In this document: positions 11,118-22,491 of the stretch, in pieces
Layout: each line of letters begins with the position of its first letter
Position numbering within the stretch: position 1 is the stretch's first letter
NCBI GenBank assembly: GCA_003024785.1
Contig: PUQB01000582.1
Location: 61,001 to 125,000, forward strand
Length of the DNA stretch: 64,000 nt
Direction: 5' to 3'
Source: Selaginella tamariscina
Lineage: Eukaryota > Streptophyta > Lycopodiopsida > Selaginellales > Selaginellaceae
Made by a program: the position numbers and the translations under genes
Notes under the pieces: generated by a model
The model's database searches: none
The model's input: the letters and a program-made list of their open reading frames with translations, nothing else
What the model was told of the DNA's origin: nothing

Positions 11118-12058
11118 CAGCCACTTGATACGGTATTTATTGAAGTGTATTAAAAAAAAAGTAGACATTCAACTATCCCTCCCTCTTTCTCTCTCTCTCT
11201 CATACACACAACAATGTAACGTACCTCACACACTCTTTGAGAGCCGTACTAGTATCTTCGAGGTTTAATATCTTTATATTTTGATGCTCCAATTGCTCTT
11301 GCATTCGCTTTAGTCGACCTAGATCTAAGACGGCAGCATCTGACACACAAGCTTGTAAGTTTTGTAATTATCTGAAACATTATATGATTATGCAGTATAA
11401 GATGCATGTGTGTATATATACATATATATGTACGTTCTCACCTGTTTCTCGTTGGCATGCTTGTGCCCTGCTCATTGTCTCTTGTATAACCCTCTCTTAT
11501 CCTTCACTGTGTTTTCAAGACTGGCAATCTCCTTTCTGAACCCCTTAGCCACCTCTTCTCCCTACAATAATGAAGATATGTAGACATCAATCAACAAATA
11601 TTTATTTTGAAATGGAATATGGTAGACCACCTTCTACATGACTATAGTAAATAATGTATGCACAAAGATCACTTGTTATCTAATTAGTTCAACTTTTAAT
11701 GAGAGAGAGAGAGAGATCATTACAATATTCCAAATATAAACATCATATAATCATCATTTTAAGCAGTAGAATATAATAGATGTTGTCTATGCCTGCTTTT
11801 TACAGGCTTTTAGCTAGGCTTTCAAGCCAGTATGCTCCATACGAAGCTGAGAGAGTGCATTTTCCGTATTTGACATGTCATTTTCCAGACGAAGGTTCAA
11901 TTCGTGTGCGTAAGCCAGAGCTTTTCCTTTCTGTTCAGCTGCTGAGCATATTCCTCTGCATTACGAATAATATCCGCCTTTATAGATTTCATTTGACTTT
12001 CTAGTTCAATAATCCTCACTGTGTCCGTGCTTTCCTCGTACAAGTTTTCACAATCTAT
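10365..12058 (-). pseudogene. Coiled-coil gene, 5' exon set (five exons), unit A
   Basis: Five minus-strand exons with canonical junctions: 12058 to about 11785, 11561-11442, 11371-11225, about 11034-10829 and 10523-10365. Peptides in order are CENLYEESTDTVRIIELES with AEEYAQQLNRKE; EEVAKGFRKEIASLENTVKD; DLGRLKRMQEQLEHQNIK; EEVNRIREEHELL with LMDTEYELEQRE; and RLEESGESLRSK with MTKAKLEMEDIKSQGF. All are strongly heptad-like and charged, so the product is a long coiled coil. Small indels break exons 1, 2, 4 and 5 in this copy. It runs towards the ankyrin gene (convergent). The protein resembles the helical tails of large GTPases or cytoskeletal proteins only in general character, so no name is given. 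Confidence 0.55.
11054..11114. repeat. Compound (GT)n(GA)n microsatellite
   Basis: About 17 GT and 13 GA units lying in the intron upstream of the fourth coiled-coil exon. The matching place near 46410 in the D unit has only a few repeats, so it varies between paralogues. Confidence 0.9.
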
Positions 12059-12326
12059 CTGTAAGACGTAAGTTATGTATATATAATGATATCTTATATG
12101 TATTATTATACAATTAAATAATATATGTTAATTAAGCTTACCTTGATTTGTGCCACATTAATTAATTAACAATAATAAATTTAAATTATATAAATTCTAT
12201 TTTATAAATTTCAATTATAATTCTTACTCATTTAAATGTCTTTCTTCTTCTCCTCGATTTCATTTCATTTACACCTTATAATAATAATAATTAAATTTCT
12301 TTTATTTATACTAGTATGTTCACGTT

Positions 12327-12406
12327 CATGCATATCACATGATGTGCATGAGTTGGGCGGCTCCACTAGCGGAGCCGCCCACATTAGCCCCCAATTAAAG
12401 GGGCTA
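12327..12406. repeat. Three adjacent palindromes (AT/GC tandem hairpins), unit A
   Basis: First is an imperfect palindrome of about 24 bases (CATGCATATCACATG then ATGTGCATG, 12328-12351). Next is a perfect 10-bp stem at 12355-12380: GGGCGGCTCC, loop ACTAGC, GGAGCCGCCC. Last is a 7-bp stem at 12385-12406: TAGCCCC, loop CAATTAAA, GGGGCTA. The GC-rich stems stand out from very AT-rich surroundings and recur at 38027 and 47150. They could be the end of a transposon, a chromatin or RNA structure, or a relic. Confidence 0.8.
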
Positions 12407-12639
12407 AATTCTGCAAACTATCCCATATTTATAGATTATATACTTATATAAATATGTATTATTTGTATGTTATATACATGTATAATGTTTATATACATAA
12501 AAGGATACGCATACTTAGAGAACATGGCTATACTGTATGTATACTTGTCATATGACAGATTATTATAATATATATATATTTCGAATATTTATATATATAG
12601 CATACCACACACACACTCACACTGTATATGTATACACTA

Positions 12640-12720
12640 AATATGACTTTTCTTCAGCAGCTAGAATGGACCTTGACCACTTGACGAAGATAATTTGATG
12701 CGATAGAAAATCGCGTACTT
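12640..12720 (+). pseudogene. Remnant of exon 2 of the 34.3-kb gene
   Basis: The sequence TGACTTTTCTTCAGCAGCTA followed by GAATGGACCTTGACCACTTG matches the splice acceptor and start of exon 2 at 34600-34640 (TGACTTGTCTCCAG, then CTACTGGAATGAACCTTGAC). It then diverges into AGAAAATCGCG. The same relic is present near 22810, 38305 and 47437. Only about 40 coding bases survive, so it is non-functional. Confidence 0.5.
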
Positions 12721-13045
12721 TTAATTAATATCATTGTTGCCAACAAACGCCCTTTTGTCAATATGTGTTGGTCGCCTCGTGAGTTTCATTTTCTATTATA
12801 TATTATGTACATGTTTACATATATATTTTATAATACACCTTTATTAAAATTTTGTATTTTCTGTCGTCAACAAACGTATTCTCGTGACTATTTTGTTGTC
12901 TCGTATCTTGTCTTACATCGAGGTGGAATCAATTATGTTATTTAACATTGTCTATAGCAAATGAATGTACATTATATACAAGTCTAGCTATTATTGATGT
13001 TGTTAATTTTCTTAATTAAATAGTAGTTGAGAGGCAATTAATTTA

Positions 13046-13126
13046 ATGGGAACTATTGCAGCAGCAGAGAATAAGTTCTCGGCTCATATGCACAATGAGA
13101 ATAAGGACCACCATATTCAAAAGTAA
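13046..13126 (+). CDS. 26-codon mini-ORF (MGTIAAAENKF family), intact copy
   Basis: An ATG-to-TAA ORF reads MGTIAAAENKFSAHMHNENK followed by DHHIQK. Similar ORFs or broken relatives start near 13750, 23331, 38744, 39475, 47866 and 49162, always after the conserved lead GGCAATTAATTTAATG. Differences between copies are mostly substitutions (FSAHM, FWARM, FSARM), with a stop appearing after the M in four of them. It may be a small peptide gene or the first exon of a vanished gene. The KADTKREDH-type exon lies downstream in several units. Function unknown. Confidence 0.35.
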   Translation: MGTIAAAENKFSAHMHNENKDHHIQK

Positions 13127-13749
13127 AATTTTGATTTATTAATTAGTTACTTATTTAGTAAATATACTCTCGCTAATGAATCGTATTCTCAGAAGAAAGC
13201 TGATACCACCATTAATATATAGTGTATAATTTATACTATGTAAACATATACAAAACTATTTAATTTACATATTCTATAGTCTATATCTCTATGTGTGTGT
13301 GCCATAAACAAATATTATGCATGTATCTGCCTATGTAACATAAACATGTATGTATTCGTATTAGATAGGTTTGAATATGCAAATAAATAATGTAAATTAA
13401 CATATACATACTGTTCAGTTTATACACTGTGAACTGTGCAGTTGTAGGCTTACATTTTATATGTTTCCGTATTGTTTAGTTTATACAACACTTGAACTGT
13501 GCAGTTGGTAGGATACAAATATGTTTATAATATACCTGTATTAAAAAACAATTAAGTTTTGTATTTACTAATGCGAACCATTGTGTTCTCGGTGACAAAA
13601 AACTTTTGTCTCACATGAAAGTGAAATCACTTGTGTTAACAAGTAAACTTTGACATCGTATTAATTAGCTTGTTAGATTACGTTATTATGTTTGTATATC
13701 ATTTATATTGTTGACAATTAAATTAGTAGGTTGAAAGGCAATTAATTTA

Positions 13750-13935
13750 ATGGGAACCATTGCAGCAGAGAATAAGTTCTGGGCTCATATAAAAGGAGAA
13801 TACCTTATTAATTATTTATTATTTATTTTTAATTCAATTATTTATTTATTCTGGTTAGGCTTGCCTTTAGAGAGAATAAGAACAGCCTGTGTGTTGGAAA
13901 GTGAATATACTCTCGCCAGTGAAGTATATTCTTAG
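13750..13935 (+). pseudogene. Second MGTIAAENKF copy with downstream exon-like sequence
   Basis: The ORF reads MGTIAAENKFWAHIKGEY, runs through an AT-rich intron-like stretch, and continues as LERIRTACVLESEYTLASEV. An acceptor-like CTGGTTAG precedes the second part near 13858, so the true structure is probably two exons. The second exon agrees with the ESEYTLANEVYSQKKADT frame seen in the neighbouring units. Non-coding spacer with degenerate minisatellite repeats follows to 14.9 kb. Confidence 0.3.
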
Positions 13936-13959
13936 AATTGATATCAAAATGAAGACCAT

Positions 13960-14928
13960 CAAAGGTGGATTTCATTTTTTATATATAATGTTTAGTCTAA
14001 CTATGCAAACATATACATATTTACATTATATGTAAACTATACAACTTACATATTGTATAGTCTATATATGTGTGTCCCATAAATAAATATTATGCATGTA
14101 TCTGCATAGACATGTACGTATTCGTATTAGATACACAAAAGCTTGGTTTGACATATGCAAGTAAATAGTGTATATTAACACAAAATACTGTTCAGTTTAT
14201 ACACTACAAGTTGTAGGCTTACATTTTATATGTTTACGCATTGTTTAGTTTATGTGTGTGTGTGTGTGTGAATTGATGTCCATAGATACATGTAGATATT
14301 TCACATTACGCGTTTGTGTTTGTTAGCACATTTTTTGATAATGTAAAATGTACAAGTAGAAATAAAATATTCCATATTATATTTATATATTGCTTGTCTA
14401 ATCCGTATATTTAATTGAAGAGAAACTGAGAACCTTAGCAGAATAGATAAGCTGTTTAGATGACTAATCCTCCAAGGGACACACAACACAGGTAGCGAGC
14501 AGATCTAAGAAGAAGAAGTACAAAATAGCTTTGAAATTTGAATGTCCATTCAACAATACCTATCGACTGTTATAAGGTAATTAAACTTATTTGTCATATA
14601 ATCAGTGATAATCAAAATTTAACAAAAGGTGTCATTTATCTCTCATTGAGTGCTTTAATACATTCTGCATTCTCAAAATTATTAATCACAAGACAAAACA
14701 GACATATATAACATTTATATTTAATCTTAACACTATTTCACCATGTTTTATATAACATTGTTTTCTTAAACTTTTGAGTTACTCTCAAGTTTCTTTTGTT
14801 AAGACTAATAATTGGCATTTCCACTCTCTCAGATCAGCTTGACCACTCTCTCATTGAGTGTTTTGGTACATTCTTCCATTCCTCAGTTCAAAAACTTGCA
14901 AATTTGTTAATCACAAGATCAATTTACC
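13960..14928. promoter_or_regulatory. Upstream region of ankyrin copy B
   Basis: AT-rich spacer with single diverged 83-bp repeats (near 14150-14230) and a (GT)n run at 14256. A block from about 14395 is conserved before all five ankyrin genes: ATTGCTTGTCTAATCCGTAT, then CCTCCAAGGGACACACAACA. The last 100 bases before the ATG (CTCTCATTGAGTG... AATTTACC) are also conserved in A to E. This should contain the promoter and 5' leader, but no single element can be defined. Confidence 0.4.
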
Positions 14929-17900
14929 ATGGCACTCGACAATGCAGAAGGTAATATATCATATACAACATTTATATTTAGTCTTAAACACTATTTCATC
15001 ATGTTTTCTTAAACTTTTTAAGTTAACTAACAAAGAGTTTATACTTCATGTTAAGACTAATTGACAGATCCACTCTTCATTAACACTATTTCACCATGTT
15101 TTATACTTCGTTTTTATGAACTTTTGAATTACACTAACAAAGAGTTAAATTTCTTTTGTTAAGCTAATTGACATTTTCATTCTTCAGATCGGTTTGACCT
15201 GTTTGGCCTGCAATTTGATGAGGATGGCTCAGAGGTCTTGGACCTTGCTAAGGACGAGTTTGCATTGCACCGTGCAAGTAAGGATGGCAATTTAAGCTTG
15301 GTCAAGGACTTGCTGGTGGTGACGAGGTCAAACCGAAAATACTACAAAAGGACATGGATGGTCAACGGTTCTTCATGTTGCCAGCACTGCTGATGTTCTG
15401 AGGTTTCTTTTGAATGAGCTACGTGATACTGCAAAAGCGGGAATTTGCCAACCAGATCGACGTGGCCGCACAGTGCTCCATACGACTGTTTTGAGGAAAG
15501 ATGTGGACATGCTTATGGTGTTGTTTTACTTCCTGAAGGATCAACTAGCGGATGTGATTTTCAGAATGGACAATCAAAAGAAGACAGTTCTACATCATGC
15601 TGCCAAGATTGGTAATTTGAAGGCTATCAAGATCTTCCTCTCTAGGTGGGCAATCAAGCCAAAAATGAAATTCTTCGAACAGATAAGTCTGGTAAAAGTT
15701 CTTCATAGGGCTGCTGCAGGTGGGGATATAAAAGTTTTCAAGGAGATAATGTCTAGGCTGAGCGATGACTATGAAATGAGTGAGAAAGACATTAATGGTG
15801 ACACAATCCTTTGTAACAGCTGCTCGGAAAGGTAGTGTTAGCATTGTGGAGTTTCTCTTAGATAGACTAGGAGATCAAGGTTCTAAAGATGCGATCCAGC
15901 AAAAAACAAAGACAACAAAAATTCTGCATGTAGCTGTCTTACGAGAAGAAGAAGGATGCTCTCGTAAGTATTGCTTGACAAGCTTGGCAACGAAGCAAAT
16001 CGTGTGATATGTGAGAAGGATTGTGAAGGTGAACACAGTGCTTCATGCAGCTGTTAATTCTCGTCAGCTTGACATTGTGAAGGCTTGGTGACTGCTAGGT
16101 CGTCAAGCACCCAGTATCATCGATGAGAAAGATATGTCGGGAAAGACAGTTCTTCATCTAGCCGTTGATCATGGTAATGTTGACATTGTAAATTTAATCA
16201 TATGGAAGCTAGGTGAGCATGCCCCAGATGGAATATTTGAAGAAGATTCTATTGGTAGAACAGTCCTTCATGAAGCAATTGAAAAGGGAATGTGGGTATA
16301 TTCAAGACACTCGTGGATACGCTTGGTGACAGAGCAAAGGAAGGGATTCTTAAAAAAGATAAAAAAACCAGACCCTTTTCATGCAGTTGTAAACGGTGGC
16401 AATAGTGACATTTTTAAATGTTAATGCTGGAATTGGGTGTTCAAGCCAAGGATACAATTCTACAGGCAGATGTGGAATGGTAACAACCCTCTTCACCTTG
16501 CTGTTTGGTTGGGTAGGAGCAACATGATCAAGGAGATTGTTGAGCTAGGTGGTCGCGACTTTTACGTCAACGCAACAACAAGAATGCAACACCCATACAC
16601 GTAGCTGCTGAGGAGCAAGGACATATTGAAGAGTTTATTCCAGCTAATGAATATTAAGGTGCAAGAAATGAAAGGTACGTTTACTAAACTACGCCATTTT
16701 GAATTGATGCTCACAATATTACTTTACAGATATTTTCGACACGGGTCGCACTCTTCACGTTGCTTGTGAATTAGGCAACAAGTATATGCTGGAGACTTTG
16801 CTCAATCAAAATACTGAAGGAGCTGTCAAAGATATTATGGCACGTGACGAGTTGTTCCTAGGTAACACTGTTCTTCATGCAGCTGCAATTGGAGGAGATC
16901 TTGATATTTTAAGCAACTGTTGGATGTTGTTGGTTCGTCGTGCAACGACATCAACAAAGTAAAAAATTGGTACGGGCAAACACCTTTGCATTTTGCTGTA
17001 GCACAAGACAACTATGATCTGGTTCAATATTTAATTGAGGAAAAAGGTGCTGATCCAGCTCAAGAGGATAATGCAGGCGTGACACCATTGCATTTTGCTG
17101 CTCGAAGCGCATCTCAACGTGTTTTACAACTCATAAGTGATTCATTGGGAGGGGCTACAATATTAACCAGGTAACAGGCTTGGCTGGTCTTAGTCCTTTA
17201 CATTATGCTCATGGAATGGCAACGAGGAGGCCATTGACTGGTTACTGGGAACAGAAAAGAACAACAAGGACCGAATTGATTTGGAAGTAAAAGACAATAA
17301 GTAAAACTGGCGCCTTGGTTCTGGTTAGTTCTAGGTTATTGTCACCGTAACTACAACAAGGAACGTTCTCGTCGGGTATTGAAAACTTTGGTGATTGCCC
17401 ATATTAACAAAGGAAAGAATCCATTTACAGATGACATCAAGAAGTCTCCTGGTGACATCCAAACATTTCTTGAAGAAGATCATTTGAATCTGGATGGCAA
17501 ACTTTTGGATGTTGCATGTTGGGAGACGTTGGAAGGAGTCTGATGGAAAGCTGAGTCTGATTCGAGTTTGATTCATGTGCGGCTGCATATGGTAATGCTA
17601 ACACAGCTTCAAAACTTCTCGATGAGTTACAAAAGGTAGACACATAACATTTGTGCAGGAGTTGTTGTGTCGATCTCGACCATTGGAATTTGCTGCTATG
17701 AGTGCCAATGCTGACGTAAGTAGGGTGGGTGTGGCACAGACATTTTTGGCAGTAATGGAAGAAAATGAGGAGCTTCATAAGCAACTAACGTTCAGTTTCA
17801 ACAGAGTGCTCCAGAGTGAGGACAAAAAAAGCTTAGAGTTTGCAAAACTCTTGGTGAAACACATGCGACCGTCTCAGGTTCATGATTTATTGCAAGTTGA

Positions 17901-19232
17901 ATTATTTCTAGAATGGACCCCAAACTAAAGAAGAGAATGGAGGATAAGCTAAAGAAACTAATGTGGCTGGATCAGTTCGAGTTTGAAAATTTTGATGTGT
18001 TTATGCAAGATGTACCTCTGGCTTACTGGATGGCACATCTCCAAACAGAACAAAAGGTACTCCATACATCAACATCAACTGAAGAGGAGTCAACATCCAA
18101 CGTCGTAATGTTCATTAAGGAGTTTTCAGTCCATAAAACAACGGATAGCCAAACTAGAGACACAGGCATAGTAGAATCGAGCAAGGATGTGGTGGTGTCA
18201 GAGAGCTATCCCAACAACGTGGGCAAGCGCACTGGCCGGACAGCTTTACACTGGGCAGTCATCTTTGGTGACAAGGAGATAGTCAAGGAGCTTTATGGAG
18301 ACCCAAGGTGCGAGCGGGATGTGGTCGACAGGTTTGGAAAGCTAGCTTACTCGTATGTAACATTGCACCCGCCTAAATATTATGAGTGGGATAAGCACGA
18401 CAAGAACCTGCAAAGGAATCGGGATATGTACATTGATGGACTCAATGCAATCTTGATTGGAGCAGCATTGATTGCGACGGTCACATTTTCTGGTGTGTTA
18501 CAACCCCCACTTCAGTATCCCATGAGCAACCTCGACCCAAATCCAGATATTAAGTATGTGGCCATCAACAAGGTGGACGTGCAGACATTTTAGGTGTTAA
18601 ACAGCTTGTCCTTTTTTTTAGCATGGCCAGTGCTCTGGCTGGAGTCACCGGGGTGTTACCCAATCGTGCGGTTATCGATTTGGCAGTGGTTGAGCGTATG
18701 AGGAGGTTGTTAGTTCGAGCTGCTGTCTTCCTTGTTCTCTCCATAACCTTTGTTCTTGCTGCTTTTGCATCGGCTGGCTTTGCGGTGTTACCACAGGTGC
18801 TCAAGCTACGAGCTAACATGATAGTCACAACAGTTCTTGGAGGATCTTGTTGTGTATACATGCTGGGCAGATTTGCCAAGGCTGTTGGCGAGGCTGTTCA
18901 CGCTGTTACACCTGACAGTTCATGGATTTCAATACCAAGGTTAATATGGCGTTCAATAACATGGATTTTCATACCGAGGGTAATATGGCGTTCAATAATA
19001 TGTAGTTGGCGGCGTTGTGCAAAAATATGGAGTTCAATATGGAGTTCAACACGGGGACGTTTTACTCCAAGGACATCCCAGCTGGAGAAGAAGAAAAAAA
19101 GAGGACAACAAGCAGCACTACTCAATCCGCTCCGACATATTGGATTCGGGTGGCTATGTTTGGGACGATGGGTTGTGGGATGAACCGTTCGCTAAGAAGG
19201 AGAGCCGCATCGACATTTCAAGTGAGGGTTGA
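14929..19232 (+). pseudogene. Ankyrin-repeat / four-transmembrane protein, copy B (longest N-terminus)
   Basis: Exon 1 is 14929-14950, exon 2 starts at 15188, and intron 2 is 16675-16729. Uniquely among the copies, exon 2 begins RFDLFGLQFDEDG... VLDLAKDEF before the first ankyrin repeat. Long open pieces remain at 15410-15835, 16134-16424, 16920-17174 and 17913-18593. The last carries the linker (EDVPLAYWM-type motif, here DVPLAYWMAHLQ), the distal repeat RTALHWAVIFGDKE and the first membrane segment. Segments 2-4 follow at 18600-18880. The tail ends DSGGYVWDDGLWDEPFAKKE with TGA at 19230. The in-frame stop found before this tail in copies A and E is not seen here. Intron 1 is about 110 bases longer than in A through a local duplication. 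AATAAA lies at about 19262. Likely role: a membrane-anchored ankyrin protein of the ACD6 type (immunity or cell-death signalling), by family inference only. Confidence 0.75.
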
Positions 19233-19339
19233 GAGAGGATGTCACAAGTATAATAAAGTTTAATAAAGATATGGTTGCTGAATATAATTGCTATAAATGT
19301 AAATGTATATGTTACACACTTCTGAGTTAAACATGATAA

Positions 19340-20045
19340 TCCCGTAACGGAAGATATTTCAGCGGAGCAGGCCCTTGCAATGCAGATATATGGAAGCAGC
19401 ACCTCAAGGAAGAATACCAGGTAATTTGCATTCATATAATTATATATTTGTATAATCTGATTTAAAATACATTTGGTTAAAAACTAAATTAAAATATATT
19501 AAGAATGTGCGGCTATATATATTACACAATTTGATACACTCAGGAAATAAACTTTTACGTATGGTATGTAAATGTGTGTGTGTGAGGGGGACAGCTTTCT
19601 CATAACACAGGTACTCTCTCTATACTATCGATATGTTAATATAATATGTACAAATCCAAGTTATTGCAAAATTTTTTTTAACACATTTAAGTTTTAAACA
19701 CTTTCTAAACATACTACCGTCATGTGTATGTATATTACTACATATTAATGCATGTATTATATGTTTTAATTAAATGTGAGTTCTTTCTCAGATGTACATA
19801 GAAGGAAAGATTTGTTTGACGATCCCCTTTGGATACACACACACACACACGTGTGTGTGCGTGTGTGCGCGCACAAATTAAATGTAATGTGATATATAAA
19901 TGTTGTAAGATCCACATGTACGGTTCAATGTTACTTTTTTGATTATTGTTATATATATTTTTTATTTTATTAGACCCACGTTCTGGGATTAGCGGCAGAA
20001 CTGGGATGATGACCCGGCATGGACAGACATATGTGTCTCCACATA
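19340..20045 (+). pseudogene. MEAAPQGRIP module, unit B, with a 22-base filler insertion
   Basis: All three exons are recognisable: exon a ending CAAGGAAGAATACCAG near 19421, exon b after TTCTTTCTCAG at 19791 (here ATGTACATAGAAGGAAAG, an altered start) and exon c after TTTATTAG near 19973. Between b and c a 22-base insertion at 19905-19926, flanked by AATGTT on both sides, resembles the first bases of the Ty3 LTR at 55350. Spacer with no gene follows from 20045 to 20330. Confidence 0.4.
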
Positions 20046-20336
20046 TTAACTTATATTAAAAAACATAAGTCATTTATTAATTTATATATTCTATTTTATA
20101 TATATATTTTTAATATAGATATATCAATTTATACAACAGTATATATATTTAGCTTATATTAAAAAACATAAGTATTTTCATTTAAAATAGCAATTTTAGG
20201 ATAGCGTTATATATTATATATATAATTTAAATATCAATCCACAAAACCAAAGAAATATACAAAAGAAAATATTACAAATTTAATTAAGGAATACAATTAC
20301 AAAAAGTATATATATAATATATTTCTGTGTTGTTAC

Positions 20337-20634
20337 CTATGTGGAAGTCGGAAGCCTTGAGATTTAATATCTTCCATCTCAAGCTTTGCCTTTGTCATCT
20401 CTACTGCTAAGTTTGCCATCTTCTCTTCGGCTTCGTGTATTGTCTTTCTTGCAAGCTCCTTCTTGTGCTTGCTTCTTAGTGATTCTCCACTTTCCTCTAA
20501 CCTCTTCTGTTAAACTAATCAATTATTAATCACTATATTAATCAATCATTACTGAATAATCTAATCTAGTAAATACAGTGGAAAACTAGCTTGTGTCGTA
20601 TATATGTACGTGAGTTCTGACAATCCAACTTAAC

Positions 20635-20671
<37 letters not shown>

Positions 20672-21029
20672 CACACACACACACACAATGTGTGTGTGTG
20701 AGACAGAGAAACTAGTTTAAAGGAGATGAACACGCACGCAAGGCATTTTGTGTGTGTGTGAGTGCATATAGTAAAGGCTAGTTACTTGAGTATATAAGAT
20801 GAGTTAATTTATTAACTAGTAGTTAGTTAGCAAATAATTAAGCTAGAGAGAGCATACCTGGTTCTCTTGCACCGCAGCCGTAGCCATGTGCACGGTTAGA
20901 CGCTCTAATGCGGCCTCACGCTGTTCTAATTCGTATCTGTGTCCATTAACTTTGATTGTACTTCACTGTATCGCTGTCCTAACAATTCATGTTCCTCTCT
21001 AATCCTATTTACTTCCTCTCTTCCCGCGT
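20337..21029 (-). pseudogene. Coiled-coil gene, 5' exon set truncated, unit B
   Basis: Only the last two exons of the set remain: 20506-20337 and an exon ending at 20858. The second is cut at 21029, where the sequence jumps from CTCTTCCCGCGTGC straight into a second copy of the exon b region of the MEAAPQGRIP module. The junction is sharp and shows a rearrangement inside the unit. Peptides kept include EREEVNRI-like, LMDT(E)YELEQREAALE and KHKKELARKTIHEAEEKMA. Confidence 0.5.
20638..20703. repeat. CT/AC/GT microsatellite able to fold back
   Basis: A (CT)n run is followed by (AC)n, a short AATG junction, then (GT)n and GAGACAGAG. The AC and GT runs are complementary and the outer CT and GA runs partly so, so the whole block can form a hairpin. 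The same layout is seen at 10618-10665 and 45984-46036. Confidence 0.7.
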
Positions 21030-21149
21030 GCATATGAACACATCATATGAGTACTACCGTCATGCAACCACCGTGTGTATGTATAGTACTATATATTAAT
21101 ACATGTAGTATATGTTTTAATTAAACGTGAGTTCTTTCTCAGATGTACA

Positions 21150-21375
21150 GAGGAGGAAAGACTTGTTTGACGATTCATTTCAAGCCCCTTTGGACATACA
21201 TACACACACACACCTGTGTGTGTGTGTGTTGTGTGTCCGCGCAAATTAAATGTAATGTGATATATAAATGTTATTTTTGATGTTTAAGTTTATTATTTTA
21301 ATTTTATTAGACCGAGGTTTTGGATTAGCGGACACTGGGATGATCACTCACAAGGACAATGTACCAGAGAAGTAA
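21150..21375 (+). pseudogene. Second copy of MEAAPQGRIP-module exons b and c in unit B
   Basis: Exon b follows TTCTTTCTCAG at 21154 (ATGTACAGAGGAGGAAAG), and exon c follows TTTATTAG near 21310 (ACCGAGGTTTTGGATTAGCG). The first exon is absent. Its presence 1.3 kb after the copy at 19340-20045 shows that unit B is a fusion of two partial units. Confidence 0.4.
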
Positions 21376-21691
21376 CAAAATCCACACCATATATAATCAA
21401 TAATAAAATTTATGCCGGTGTGCACAGTTAGCACTTAGAAATATGCAAACATATATGTCTGTGCATGCATGTGTATGTTGTGTGTGATACAGCACATTAA
21501 CATATATTTGCCAAGCGGGTCTTGCAAAGAAGTTTAAAAACTGAGTGCTCTCTACATCTCTCCTGTCTACATATGCATGTGTTGTCTTTACATATTAGCT
21601 TTATAGTATACGTGTATGCATTAACATCGATTTGTACACATGTTTAAGATAGTTTAATTCTAATAAAAACAATGATGCTATCAAAGTGATT

Positions 21692-22451
21692 CTAGCGAAT
21701 ACCTATGGTGATTTTTGTAAACTCTAGCCAGGCTTTGCTTGTCAACTTCAATCTTGGAACAGAGCACACCCCTCTAACAGGCTTTTGCTTGATCACGTTC
21801 GTAACTAGCCTTCTCACTGGCAGCCTCGGTGCATTCTGCATCCTCTCCTCTTTCTCTGTTCTTTCACTTGACCTGTTAAAGTACATATTCAGATACATAT
21901 GTGCAATATATACATGATACGTACATCATGTGCAATATATACACAGAATATACAAAACTCTCTCTCTCTCTCTCTCTCTCCACGCACACACGCGGAGACA
22001 TATACACAACATACATCACAAATATATCTGACACCGGCATTGATCATGTGTAAGTAAATGTGTACTGTGTGTTTACCTGGATTCTCTACTGTTTTCTGCT
22101 GCTTTGCTGCGAGGGCTTCGGTACCTTCTACAGATCTGATTAATATCAGAAACATTAGATTATCATTACAATTTGGAGTTAACAAGCATTTAGGTGCGTC
22201 TCGTAGCATTAATAAAATAACATTTGTATCAGTGCACATGTATATGCAATACTATTAAAAAACTAAAAGTAATACCTTTCATCTGTAGTTTGTTGTTCCG
22301 AAATAACATCATCTTGCTTCACCTTATTGACCTCCATTTGTCCAACCACCTTCTGTTCTTCCACATCCGTTGTCTTCTGTTCTAGGCCCTTCGTATACAT
22401 TTGTTCTACGTCTTTTGTATCCACCAGCTTTTGTATGACTTGCTGTACAAA

Positions 22452-22491
<40 letters not shown>

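Noticed and set aside
12355-12380. Rho-independent transcription terminator
   Set aside because: This is eukaryotic DNA, the stem is not followed by a T run, and it is far from any gene end.
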